Notes: generated from the letters alone by a model not told the origin. A stretch of DNA of 19,350 nucleotides from JANMZO01 sp963763135 (GCA_963763135.1 CAVXNJ010000007.1:1-19350), one strand, 5' to 3'. Positions 7,174 through 16,062 are shown, counted from the stretch's first letter. Numbers and translations are program-made.

Positions 7174-8321
7174 GATTTGGCCAGGCGCAGCACCATGTTG
7201 TTGCGATCGTCGGTGATCCAGAGCGCACCGTCGATTCCAACGCTGGTGCCGACGGGACCACCCATCTGCTGAGTGTCGGTTTCATCCCAGCCGCTGATCA
7301 GTTCCCGGCCCGCGCCGTTGACCTTCCCCGACGCATCGACCGGAAACGCCACGAGTCGATGGCCGACATCGCGGTAGCCGTGGTAGCTGACGATCACGTC
7401 ACTGCCCCAGTACGTAAGGCCGAGCGGAGCGGAGTGCGCCGGAAGAAGAACCGACGGGGCGATGGTCGAAGCGCACTTGTACTTCTTGAACTCCGGAGCG
7501 TTCTTCTGGTTGTCGTAGCAGTAGGGCCATCCGTAGTTGGAACCCGGCACAATGACGTTGATTTCGTCGTGTGGAAGAGCTTCATCCGACAGCTTGGGGT
7601 CGCCTTCGTCGATGGCGTCGCGACTGTTTTCGGCCTGCAGGATGGTGCCCGACGGGTGGATGGCGAGACCCATCGAATTACGCAGGCCGCGGGCGATCAC
7701 CTGAAATTTCTTCGCCTTGCCGGTCGACCAGTCGAAGTCGTAGCGACGCAACGACGCGAGCGAGTTGGTGCCGCTGGCCACGGCGCAGGTCCCGGACTTC
7801 TTCGACGCTTCACAGTTGTTGGTCGACGAACCGACGTTGACGACGAGAAACGGCGATGCATCGTTGGAGAATGCCATTGTCGTGAGCGGATGAAGTCCCT
7901 TGCCAGGAAGATCGGTGATCACGCGTTCGAGTGAAATGGTCGACGCGGTCGGGTCGAAGCGGCTGATGCGCGTGACCTCACCGAGGTACAGCTTCTTGTC
8001 GGGTCCCATGACGAGACCCACCGGCCGGTCGAGTTTCGTAAGCACGCGTTGGGTCTTCCATGCTCCGCCTGACTGCGTGAGCTTGACCAACGATCCGGTG
8101 TTCTTGTTCCAACCGCCGAACTCCACGACAAACGCGGTGTTCGCGTCGGTCTGCACGACGGCGCGCGGCACGTGAAGGTCGGTGGCGATCGTGGAAAGCG
8201 AGTAGCCCGAGGCGACCTTCACCGTAAGTTTGCCCTGTGCCCGCGAAGGCCCTCCAACGGACGCGGCCAACCCGATCGCCAGAACGCCTCCCAAAACCAT
8301 CGACACCAGTCGTTTTCTCAT
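7170..8321 (-). CDS. Secreted PQQ-dependent sugar dehydrogenase-like beta-propeller (glucose/sorbosone dehydrogenase family)
   Basis: A 383-residue protein of the soluble glucose/sorbosone dehydrogenase family (COG2133 type), which oxidises the anomeric carbon of aldoses to lactones using PQQ and Ca2+. Residues 1-28 are a classical signal peptide (basic MRKR, hydrophobic core, GGPSRAQG cleavage area), so it acts outside the membrane. Family blocks are RGLRNSMGLAIHPSG (211-225), ENSRDAIDEGDP (231-242), HDEINVIVPGSNYGWPYCY (251-269), VSYHGYRDVGHRLVAFP (311-327) and GIDGALWITDDRNN (362-375). H144 in GLHPLTTMAF may be the catalytic histidine. C170, C179, C268 and C283 could form disulfides. It is the first gene of a two-gene operon with TauE. 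The start codon lies 23 bp from the divergent lactonase start. PQQ use is inferred from the family. Confidence 0.9.
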   Translation of the reverse strand: MRKRLVSMVLGGVLAIGLAASVGGPSRAQGKLTVKVASGYSLSTIATDLHVPRAVVQTDANTAFVVEFGGWNKNTGSLVKLTQSGGAWKTQRVLTKLDRPVGLVMGPDKKLYLGEVTRISRFDPTASTISLERVITDLPGKGLHPLTTMAFSNDASPFLVVNVGSSTNNCEASKKSGTCAVASGTNSLASLRRYDFDWSTGKAKKFQVIARGLRNSMGLAIHPSGTILQAENSRDAIDEGDPKLSDEALPHDEINVIVPGSNYGWPYCYDNQKNAPEFKKYKCASTIAPSVLLPAHSAPLGLTYWGSDVIVSYHGYRDVGHRLVAFPVDASGKVNGAGRELISGWDETDTQQMGGPVGTSVGIDGALWITDDRNNMVLRLAKS

Positions 8322-8327
8322 ACGAAG

Positions 8328-8337
8328 AACGTAATCT
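8328..8337. promoter_or_regulatory. Overlapping divergent -10 elements driving two leaderless genes
   Basis: Only 23 bp separate the two divergent ATG codons. On the plus strand TAATCT (8332-8337) ends seven bases before the ATG at 8345. On the minus strand TACGTT (8333-8328) ends six bases before the ATG at 8321. Both match TAnnnT and they share two bases. Neither gene has room for a Shine-Dalgarno site, so both mRNAs would be leaderless. Any -35 contacts would lie inside the opposite gene, where I see no good consensus. Confidence 0.6.
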
Positions 8338-8344
8338 GGCCAAC

Positions 8345-9562
<1,218 letters not shown>

Positions 9563-9611
9563 CGCAACCCTTTGTCGTTCCGTTTCGGTCAAAGTGGGCG
9601 AACATGGGAAC

Positions 9612-10388
9612 ATGTCACCGACCGCCGCATACCCCTGGAAAACCGCACTCGTGACGGGTGCCTCGAGCGGGATCGGTAGCGATACCGCCCGCCTGCTGGG
9701 TGCGGCGGCTGTGCCCACGATTATCGTCGCCCGCCGCGGTGAACGTCTGAACGAACTGGCCAGACAGTTTCCGTCATTGAGCCCGATGGTTGCCGACCTC
9801 GGCACGGCCGAAGGCGTTGCCCGCGTTGCGGAGAAGGCCCGCGAGGTTGACCTTCTCGTGAACAACGCCGGGTTCGGTTTGGCGGGCACGTTCGCCGACG
9901 TGAGCGCGGCCGGTCATCAGTCGATGATCGACCTCAACGTGTCGGCCCTTGTGGCGCTCACCCGCGCCGCTATGGAACCGATGAAGGAGCGCGGCCGCGG
10001 GTGGATCGTGCAGGTGTCGTCGGTCGCCAGTTTTCAACCGGGCCCGACCGCAGCCACGTACTCGGCCACGAAAGCGTTCGTCACCAGCCTGACCGAGGCC
10101 CTTCACGAGGAGTTGCGCGGAACCGGTGTGCACATCACGGCGCTGTGCCCCGGCTACACCCGAACGGAGTTCCACCTGGCCAGCGGTTCACCGGATGCGG
10201 TGAGCAATGTTCCGGCGTTCGCCTGGCTCAACTCCACGTTTGTCGCCCGTTCCGGGCTGAACGCGGTGGCCGCCGGTCGGGCGCTCGAGGTACCGGGCAT
10301 CGCGTACAAGGCCGCAGCAGCGGTCTCGGGCTCGCTTCCCCGTGGCGTCGTCCGACGACTGATGGGACTCCTTTCGCGAACCCGCTGA
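9612..10388 (+). CDS. Short-chain dehydrogenase/reductase (classical SDR)
   Basis: A 258-residue NAD(P)-dependent oxidoreductase with a Rossmann fold. The cofactor motif TGASSGIG is at 15-22 and NNAG at 84-87. The catalytic triad Ser137, Tyr150 and Lys154 sits in QVSSVAS and TYSATKAF with the usual 13- and 4-residue spacings. CPGYTRTEF follows the active site as in the family. An Arg at ARRGER after beta-strand 2 would suit NADP(H). It resembles the DltE/YqjQ-like branch of ketoreductases, but the substrate is unknown. The ATG at 9612 begins just before the Rossmann strand; the open frame upstream overlaps the lactonase gene and looks non-coding. The gap to the lactonase is 49 bp, so co-transcription is possible. 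It converges on the HD-GYP gene with 12 bp between stops. Confidence 0.93.
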   Translation: MSPTAAYPWKTALVTGASSGIGSDTARLLGAAAVPTIIVARRGERLNELARQFPSLSPMVADLGTAEGVARVAEKAREVDLLVNNAGFGLAGTFADVSAAGHQSMIDLNVSALVALTRAAMEPMKERGRGWIVQVSSVASFQPGPTAATYSATKAFVTSLTEALHEELRGTGVHITALCPGYTRTEFHLASGSPDAVSNVPAFAWLNSTFVARSGLNAVAAGRALEVPGIAYKAAAAVSGSLPRGVVRRLMGLLSRTR

Positions 10389-10400
10389 TTTCGGGACTGC

Positions 10401-12773
10401 CTAGCCCTTTCCCTTTCCTTTGGACTTTCCCTGCCCGTTTCCTGTGGGTGCGGTCGGGGCTGGTGTCGGGGGCGCGGTGGGAGGATCGGTCGGGACCGGG
10501 GTAGACGGCGAGTCCATCAACGCGGTCGGCGGTAGCGTGCTCGGCACGAGCGCGCTCGGCAGGCTTGTTGGAGGCACGGCCGTCGATGGACTGACCTGTG
10601 GGGGAGTGCCGGTGGGCGGAACCGATGAAGGTGGACCGACACCGCTCGTTGTCGGGGCGGTCGGGGAGGTCGTGGGCGCGGCCGTTGTCGGGGGAACCGT
10701 TGTCGGGGCAACGGTCGTCGTCGGCTTGCGGTGTCCCTTGGTCTGGACCGTGGTCGTTGGTGCCATCGTCGTAGGAGGCGTCGTGGACGGAGGCGTCGTG
10801 GCTGGAGTCGTTGTCGTGGATGGGGCTGCTGATGCCGGGCTGGTGGATGCCGACGACGGGAGCGGGGAGGTGGTCGTGGCGGCGACCGTCGCCGTCGCGG
10901 GAGTTGTTGTCGGGACCTTTGCCGGAGTTGGTGCTTTGGTGGTGGTCGGTGCTTTGGTGGTGGTCGGTGCTTTGGTGGTGGTCGGTGCTTTGGTGGTGGC
11001 CGTCGTAACCACGCCTGTCGGGGTGGCGGCCGGTGCGGACGTTGCCCGAACCGTTGAAGTGGTGACGGCTCGGACGGTCGTCGACGAGGGGCTCGGAGTG
11101 ACTCCCGAAGCCGGGCGGGAGTAGGTGCGTATGGGCTCGGAAAACACCATCGTGGCCAACGTGGTTGAGGGTCCCGGCGACGAGACACTCACGATCGCCG
11201 GGGTATTGAACGACGAAGTCTGGTCCGAACCAAAGTAGCCAAGTGCGCCGACCAGAGTCGTCGGCGTCTGGCTCACGCCCGGCTCGCTCGAAGCGTCCAT
11301 TTCGCGAAACGGTGCGGTCATGATCAACACGTCATCCGCCGGCGGGCCCGACGCCACGCCGTCGTGCGGCGTTCGGGCCGAATCGTCCGAGGTCGATGAC
11401 CCATTCGGTCCGGAACGGGTTGGATCGCCGGAACCTCGAATCGTTGTGGCCGGGGTCGCCTGCCGGTCGACGCGTTGACGACCGGCGACGGCGGATTCGT
11501 GCATCACGATCTGCTCGGTCTGCGGGCTTGGCCGACCGGCACGTGCCGCGGAGTCGTGATCCAGGTCGGCGGTCAACGCCAACCTCGCCGGTGGTTCGGA
11601 GTAGTTGGCCGGAATCGGGTTGGCCCACTCCATCGGCGACGCGGGCACCGCAAGGCTGGCGGTGACCACCATGGCAGTCGCCCCCGAGGTCATTAGGGTT
11701 GGGAGCGAAGGGGCACTGCTGAGGAGCGAGCCGATGAACGGCAGGTTGGCGAGCGGAGTCAGGAACCCGGCCGTCTTCGACATTCTTCCGACTGACACCT
11801 TGAGCATCGCCCGAACAACGGTCGGATCGAACTGTGACCCGGCGTTCTTCGTGAGTTCCTGTCGGGCCAACTCCATCGGAAGCGCCTTCTTGTAGGCCCG
11901 GGCGGAGGTCATCACCGCGAACGCATCGGCTACGGCGACGATACGTGCGCTTAGGGAAATATCGGTGCCGGCGAGCCCGTTCGGGTAGCCCTTGCCGTCC
12001 CAGCGCTCGTGATGCTGACCGGCGCAGTGCACCGCGTCGCCCAGCCAATCGGCCAGCGATGCGAGCATCCGCTCTCCCTCGGCCGGATGCTTGGCCAGGA
12101 TCGCCCATTCCTCGGTGGTGGGCCTTCCGTTCTTGTTGAGGATCTCGGCCGGGACCGCCAGCTTGCCCATGTCGTGGAGCAGCGCTCCCCAACGAAGTCG
12201 ATCGCGTTGGATCCGGTCCAAACCCATCTCCTCGGCGAGCATTTCCGAGAACGCGCGCACGCGTTCAGAATGACCACGGGTGCCGCGATCGTGTTTGTTC
12301 AACGCGGCCACCATCGCCAGACCGGTTTCGACCGCTTCCTGCAGATCCGCCGGCAAACCGTGCTTCGTCGTTTCGTCAACGTCACGGCGCATCTTCTCGA
12401 CGTTGCCCGAGCGCAGTGCGGCGCCAAAGCGCGACGGCGCCTTGTCGGGAAAGGCCAATGAGTACCGCAACATGGTCGAGAGCGGCAGCAACCGCTGTGC
12501 ACCCCGCTCGCCGATGGCCAGGGCCAACTGTGACGCAGACACCATCCCGACAATCCACAGCACCCACCCGATACCGGACGGCCGGGGAAGCACACGTGCC
12601 GCGAGAAGACCGGCGGCGATCGACAACGCGATCGGCCCACCGCGCACCAAAAGTGCGACGCCCTGCGCGACACCGACCCGAGGCTCCCAGTGTGCGTCAG
12701 AGAAATCCCCCTGCGTCGGGCCACTCGTTCGATCAGCCTCTGGACGCACCCACTGGATATCGGCACTCGCCAA
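10401..12773 (-). CDS. Membrane HD-GYP domain protein with a long Pro/Thr/Ser-rich extracellular tail
   Basis: A 790-residue protein that probably hydrolyses cyclic di-GMP. Two N-terminal helices (about 46-62 and 67-88) are followed by a cytoplasmic HD-GYP domain: HDRGTRGHSERVRAF (161-175), LLHDMGKLAVP (198-208), HP (229-230) and HHERWDGKGYPNGL (254-267). All metal and GYP-motif residues are present. A third helix lies around 357-378. Everything after it (380-790) is low complexity, rich in Pro, Thr, Ser and Ala. It includes four APTTTK-type hexapeptides near 595-614 and ends in a basic GQGKSKGKGKG. The expected topology puts this tail outside the cell. The start is a TTG at 12773; a stop lies nine codons upstream, and an in-frame GTG at codon 9 is an alternative. 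The tail could be a glycosylated wall-spanning stalk, which is inference. Confidence 0.88.
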   Translation of the reverse strand: MASADIQWVRPEADRTSGPTQGDFSDAHWEPRVGVAQGVALLVRGGPIALSIAAGLLAARVLPRPSGIGWVLWIVGMVSASQLALAIGERGAQRLLPLSTMLRYSLAFPDKAPSRFGAALRSGNVEKMRRDVDETTKHGLPADLQEAVETGLAMVAALNKHDRGTRGHSERVRAFSEMLAEEMGLDRIQRDRLRWGALLHDMGKLAVPAEILNKNGRPTTEEWAILAKHPAEGERMLASLADWLGDAVHCAGQHHERWDGKGYPNGLAGTDISLSARIVAVADAFAVMTSARAYKKALPMELARQELTKNAGSQFDPTVVRAMLKVSVGRMSKTAGFLTPLANLPFIGSLLSSAPSLPTLMTSGATAMVVTASLAVPASPMEWANPIPANYSEPPARLALTADLDHDSAARAGRPSPQTEQIVMHESAVAGRQRVDRQATPATTIRGSGDPTRSGPNGSSTSDDSARTPHDGVASGPPADDVLIMTAPFREMDASSEPGVSQTPTTLVGALGYFGSDQTSSFNTPAIVSVSSPGPSTTLATMVFSEPIRTYSRPASGVTPSPSSTTVRAVTTSTVRATSAPAATPTGVVTTATTKAPTTTKAPTTTKAPTTTKAPTPAKVPTTTPATATVAATTTSPLPSSASTSPASAAPSTTTTPATTPPSTTPPTTMAPTTTVQTKGHRKPTTTVAPTTVPPTTAAPTTSPTAPTTSGVGPPSSVPPTGTPPQVSPSTAVPPTSLPSALVPSTLPPTALMDSPSTPVPTDPPTAPPTPAPTAPTGNGQGKSKGKGKG
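10931..11002 (-). repeat. 18-bp tandem repeat, four copies, coding for Thr-rich hexapeptides
   Basis: The unit GTGCTTTGGTGGTGGTCG (plus strand) occurs at 10931, 10949, 10967 and 10985, with one base changed in the last copy. It is in frame and encodes the APTTTK-like hexapeptides in the tail of the HD-GYP protein. Copy-number change would lengthen or shorten the stalk by six residues. Confidence 0.92.
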
Positions 12774-12841
12774 ACGCTCGTGAATAGTGCCAACGGTTCA
12801 GTTTCACGAAGAGTGACCGGGTCCTGAACGGTGGATCGCCT

Positions 12842-12870
12842 TTGACTGGAACTTCACCGAGCACGAAAAT
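12842..12870 (+). promoter_or_regulatory. Candidate promoter for the acyl-CoA ligase gene
   Basis: TTGACT (12842-12847) and GAAAAT (12865-12870) are 17 bp apart on the plus strand in the 241-bp gap between the divergent HD-GYP and acyl-CoA ligase genes. A start a few bases downstream would give a leader of roughly 135 bases that contains the 15-bp tandem repeat. The direct repeat CCAACGGTT at 12790-12798 and 12874-12882 brackets this site. Prediction from consensus only. Confidence 0.4.
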
Positions 12871-12906
12871 CGCCCAACGGTTACCGTATGGCCGTTCCAA
12901 CCTGTA

Positions 12907-12996
12907 GCTTCACCGGTCGTTTCTTCATCTGTTATTGCTTCATCTGTTATTGCTTCATCTGTTGTTGCTTCACCCGTCGTTGCTTCACCCGTCGTT
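12907..12996 (+). repeat. 15-bp tandem repeat, six copies, upstream of the acyl-CoA ligase
   Basis: Six adjoining 15-base units start at 12907, 12922, 12937, 12952, 12967 and 12982. Unit types are GCTTCACCGGTCGTT, GCTTCATCTGTTATT (and a T-initial variant), GCTTCATCTGTTGTT, and GCTTCACCCGTCGTT twice. The array ends 18 bp before the ATG of the ligase and 10 bp before its GAGG ribosome site. It is pyrimidine-rich and much lower in GC than its surroundings. Because the period is five codons, some frames stay open through it, but none looks like a gene. Confidence 0.93.
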
Positions 12997-13014
12997 CGAC
13001 CCTTGCGAGGATCC

Positions 13015-14583
13015 ATGTCGTCAAAACCCATGTGCACCGCCGAGATCATCCGCAAATGGGGGGCCGAGACCCCCGATTCGACAGCGATGATTTTTGAGGG
13101 GGTGAACACGACCTGGGCTCAGCTCGACGCCCGGTCGACCCTCGTGGCCAACGCCTTGGCCGGCGCGGGGGTGGGCAACCAGGACCGGGTGGTGTTTCTC
13201 GACAAGAACGGCCCGTCGTACTTCGAGGTGACATTCGGTACGGCGAAGATCAATTCGGTGCTGGTAGCGGCGAACTGGCGCCTGGCGGGGCCCGAGCTCG
13301 TCTACACGATCAACGACTCGATGGCGAAGGTCGTCATCGTCGGACCCGATTTCATTCCGGTGATCGAACAGATCGCGGCGGAGCTGACCACGGTGACGAA
13401 GATCGTCGTCATCGCCGACCATCCGAAATGGGAGTCCTACGAGGATTTCCTGGCGGCGGCTTCCACGACCGACCCGGGCACGATGTCGGCGATCGGCGAC
13501 GTGTCGATGCAGCTGTACACGAGTGGCACCACGGGTCTGCCGAAGGGCGTGATGCTGACGAACGCGAACCTGTTCACGCTGTTCCAGGAGATCGCCACCT
13601 ACTGGAGGTTCGACCAGCAGTCGATCAACATCGTCGCCATGCCCCTGTTCCACATCGGCGGTTGCGGATGGGCGATGGTCGGGATGTACCGCGGTGGTCA
13701 GTCCGTGATCGTGCGTGAGTTCGTGCCGAGCGTCGTGCTCGACCTGATGGTGAACTACCGCACGACGAACGCGCTGTTCGTCCCGGCGATGCTGCAGTTC
13801 ATGTCCGCGGTCCCGGGGGCCGGCGAGCGTGACTACACCTCGATGCGAGCCATCAACTACGGGGCGTCGCCGATCACGAACGAAACGCTCCTCTCGGCCA
13901 TGAAGGTGTTCAAGTGCCGCTTCGTCCAGGTGTACGGCATGACCGAAACCACCGGCGCAATCACCGAGCTGTCAGCCGAGGACCACGATCCCGACGGGCC
14001 TCGGGCCCATCTGCTGCGCTCCGCCGGTCGACCCTATCCGTGGGTGGAGCTGCGGATCATGGGCCTCGAGGCGAGCGAGCCGCTCCCCGCCGGTCAGGTT
14101 GGCGAGGTTTGGACCCGCTCACCCCAGAACATGCTCGGATACTGGAACAAGCCTGACGAAACGGCGAAGACCATCCTGCCCGACGGCTGGCTCCGTACCG
14201 GCGACGCCGGCTACCTCGACGAGGAGGGGTTCCTCTTCCTCACCGACCGGGTGAAGGACATGATCGTGTCGGGCGGCGAGAACGTGTACCCGGCGGAGGT
14301 GGAGAACGCGCTCGCGTCGCATCCGGCTATTGCCGAGGTGGCGGTAATCGGCGTGCCACACGAGCGGTGGGGGGAATCGGTAAAGGCCATCGTCGTGAAG
14401 CGCGTCGGGGTCGAGGTGACCGGGCCCGAGGTCATCGCCTACGCAAAGCAGCGACTGGCCGGTTACAAGTGCCCGACCTCGGTCGACTTCATCGATGTGC
14501 TGCCGCGCAATCCGAGCGGCAAGGTTCTGAAGAAGGACCTTCGCGAACCGTTCTGGGAGGGCATGGCCCGCCGGGTGAACTGA
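13015..14583 (+). CDS. Acyl-CoA ligase (AMP-forming, FadD-like)
   Basis: A 522-residue ANL-superfamily enzyme that activates a carboxylic acid with ATP to an acyl-adenylate and then an acyl-CoA. The ATP-binding loop YTSGTTGLPKG is at 168-178 and the adenine motif VYGMTETTG at 306-314. WLRTGDAGYLDEEGFLFLTD is at 392-411 with the conserved Asp397, the hinge DRVKDMIVSGGENVYPAEVE at 411-430, and the catalytic lysine in RNPSGK (Lys503). Length is normal. The ATG at 13015 is chosen because GAGG stands at 13007-13010; an upstream TTG (13003) and a downstream ATG (13033) are less likely. Medium- or long-chain fatty acids are the commonest substrates of close relatives, but aromatic acids cannot be excluded. 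It is convergent with the flavin monooxygenase. Confidence 0.94.
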   Translation: MSSKPMCTAEIIRKWGAETPDSTAMIFEGVNTTWAQLDARSTLVANALAGAGVGNQDRVVFLDKNGPSYFEVTFGTAKINSVLVAANWRLAGPELVYTINDSMAKVVIVGPDFIPVIEQIAAELTTVTKIVVIADHPKWESYEDFLAAASTTDPGTMSAIGDVSMQLYTSGTTGLPKGVMLTNANLFTLFQEIATYWRFDQQSINIVAMPLFHIGGCGWAMVGMYRGGQSVIVREFVPSVVLDLMVNYRTTNALFVPAMLQFMSAVPGAGERDYTSMRAINYGASPITNETLLSAMKVFKCRFVQVYGMTETTGAITELSAEDHDPDGPRAHLLRSAGRPYPWVELRIMGLEASEPLPAGQVGEVWTRSPQNMLGYWNKPDETAKTILPDGWLRTGDAGYLDEEGFLFLTDRVKDMIVSGGENVYPAEVENALASHPAIAEVAVIGVPHERWGESVKAIVVKRVGVEVTGPEVIAYAKQRLAGYKCPTSVDFIDVLPRNPSGKVLKKDLREPFWEGMARRVN

Positions 14584-14608
14584 GCGTTCCCCTCACGGGG
14601 TGTGCCGT

Positions 14609-15826
14609 TCACCCGGGCTTTGGCACGGCAAGATCGGCGTTGAGCGCGTCGTAGCCGTAGAGCCAGGCCATCGTGTCAAGGCCGTCGCCGCCGGTCGATG
14701 AAATCGCCCGGAACTGATCGTCGCGTTTCTGCTGTGCCGGTCCGTCGGGGTAGTGATACGTCGTCGCGTTCGCGAACGATCGGCGCTGAATGTCGGAGCT
14801 CCGAGGAAGTCGGGTCAATTCGTAGGTGCTAAGCGCACGTACGACTTGCTCAGTGTCCGACGGGTCTGCGTCGTCGAGACAACGAGCAAGGACGGCGGCG
14901 TCTTCGATCGCCTGGCACGCGCCCTGGGCCATGAACGGAACCATCGGATGGCACGCGTCGCCCAGCAGGGAGATCCGACCGACTGACCATTGGGCGAGTG
15001 GTTCGCGATCGTGCAGCGCCCAGCGGAAGATGGGCTCTTCGACGTGATCAAGGATCGCGTTCAATCGGGGGGACCAGCCCGCGAAGTGTCTCCGCAGTTC
15101 GCCGAGGTCACCGGGTTCGAGCCAGGATTCCACGTCCCACTCGGCCTCCGGGACGACACACACGAGGTTGAAGTGCCGCTGCTCCCGGCCGACGAAATAG
15201 CTGACGACGTGGGCCCGGGGACCGAGTCGGTTCGTGATCTCGATTGGTTCGTCAGGCACCGCCGAGCGCGGCACGAGAGCCCGGTAGGCGAGCCATCCGC
15301 TGAAGCGGGTGGGTTGGTGGCCAAAGAGTGACTCGCGGACAAGGGAACGGATTCCGTCGGCGCCGATGACGACATCGGCGTTGAGGGCTGTTCCGTCGGC
15401 CAGTTCGACGGTGGCCTGCGATCCGTCCGGCGTGCTGCCGACCGCGGTTACGGTCGTGCGAAAGCGGACGGGCACCTCCGCCGCGGCACGCGTCAGAATC
15501 TCGATGAGATCGGGGCGGTACGCGTTGTAGTACGCGTGGCCGAAGCGTGCCGCGGGAGCGTCGCCGAGCGGTCGGTTGAGCAGAACCGCGTCGTCTTGCC
15601 AGCGTCGGATCGCAATTCTGGTCGCCGTGGTTCCGATATCTCGGAGGGCGCCCGCCAGCCCAAGTTCGGCCAGAACCCGGGAGCCGTTGGGGCTGATCTG
15701 CAGTCCGGCCCCCACTTCGCCGAACTCCCCGGCCTTCTCGAGGATCAGCACATCGTGGCCCCGCCGGTGCAAAAGGGCGGCCGCCGTGAGCCCACCGATC
15801 CCGCCCCCGACAATGACGATCTTCAT
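14609..15826 (-). CDS. FAD-dependent monooxygenase (salicylate/3-hydroxybenzoate hydroxylase-like)
   Basis: A 405-residue group A flavoprotein that would use NAD(P)H and O2 to hydroxylate an aromatic ring. The FAD dinucleotide fold VGGGIGGLTAA is at 6-16, followed by the glutamate in LILEKAGEFGEVGAGLQISPNG. The DG motif VVIGADGIRSLVRE is at 152-165 and the GD motif ISLLGDACHPMVPFMAQGA at 285-303. The GAGLQISPN and GDACHP wording is typical of salicylate 1-hydroxylase and 3-hydroxybenzoate 6-hydroxylase relatives, though the exact substrate is not determined by these motifs. The ATG at 15826 has GAAAGG six bases upstream on its strand. It converges with the acyl-CoA ligase (25 bp gap) and is divergent from an EamA transporter across 236 bp. 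No ring-cleavage gene is in the window. Confidence 0.93.
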   Translation of the reverse strand: MKIVIVGGGIGGLTAAALLHRRGHDVLILEKAGEFGEVGAGLQISPNGSRVLAELGLAGALRDIGTTATRIAIRRWQDDAVLLNRPLGDAPAARFGHAYYNAYRPDLIEILTRAAAEVPVRFRTTVTAVGSTPDGSQATVELADGTALNADVVIGADGIRSLVRESLFGHQPTRFSGWLAYRALVPRSAVPDEPIEITNRLGPRAHVVSYFVGREQRHFNLVCVVPEAEWDVESWLEPGDLGELRRHFAGWSPRLNAILDHVEEPIFRWALHDREPLAQWSVGRISLLGDACHPMVPFMAQGACQAIEDAAVLARCLDDADPSDTEQVVRALSTYELTRLPRSSDIQRRSFANATTYHYPDGPAQQKRDDQFRAISSTGGDGLDTMAWLYGYDALNADLAVPKPG

Positions 15827-15904
15827 GCGTTGCCTTTCGATGCCGGCGTTCTTGGACCCGGGTGATGGCCGGAGTGGCGGGGCGGCCTGCCTGTTCTACG
15901 GCAC

Positions 15905-15934
15905 GAGCCGCGGGTCCACCAAACCCGGCGGCTC
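15905..15934. other. GC-rich hairpin in the 236-bp divergent gap
   Basis: GAGCCGCGGGT (15905-15915) and ACCCGGCGGCTC (15923-15934) pair over 11 bp with one bulged G around a 7-base loop. It lies 79 bp upstream of the monooxygenase start and would fall in that gene's 5' leader if transcription begins further right. No T-tract follows on either strand, so an ordinary terminator is not supported. The rest of 15840-15990 shows nothing I can name. Confidence 0.5.
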
Positions 15935-16005
15935 ACGCCTCCGTATTGGGTGTCGTCGTACCGGGAGAATCCGGAATGTCGACCCGTTCAGAATTTGCTA
16001 GTGTT

Positions 16006-16040
16006 TTGCATGTCGAGATACAAGTCTCAAATAATGAGAC
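16006..16040 (+). promoter_or_regulatory. Promoter with palindromic operator for the EamA transporter
   Basis: TTGCAT (16006-16011) and AATAAT (16030-16035) are 18 bp apart and make a plausible -35/-10 pair. A perfect inverted repeat, GTCTCA (16024-16029) and TGAGAC (16035-16040) around AATAA, overlaps the -10. A ribosome site AGAAGGGG follows at 16046-16053 before the ATG at 16063. The patch is distinctly AT-rich. A repressor binding here would block RNA polymerase, but none is encoded beside it. Confidence 0.55.
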
Positions 16041-16062
16041 ATTCTAGAAGGGGTGTCTGACG

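Noticed and set aside
10420..11124. Plus-strand Val/Gly-rich frame of 234 codons
   Set aside because: It is the complement of the Pro/Thr-coding tail of the HD-GYP gene, whose N-terminal part is unmistakable in the other strand.
12907..12996. CRISPR-like repeat array
   Set aside because: The 15-bp units are contiguous with no spacers and there are no cas genes; the same holds for the 18-bp and 136-bp arrays.
12804..13109. Minus-strand 101-codon frame with repeated TTDEA/TGEAT pentapeptides
   Set aside because: The pentapeptides only reflect the 15-bp repeat; the frame overlaps the start of the acyl-CoA ligase and has no convincing start site.
14584..14608. Terminator between the convergent acyl-CoA ligase and flavin monooxygenase genes
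   Set aside because: Only a 4-bp CCCC/GGGG stem is visible in the 25-bp gap, with no T-tract.
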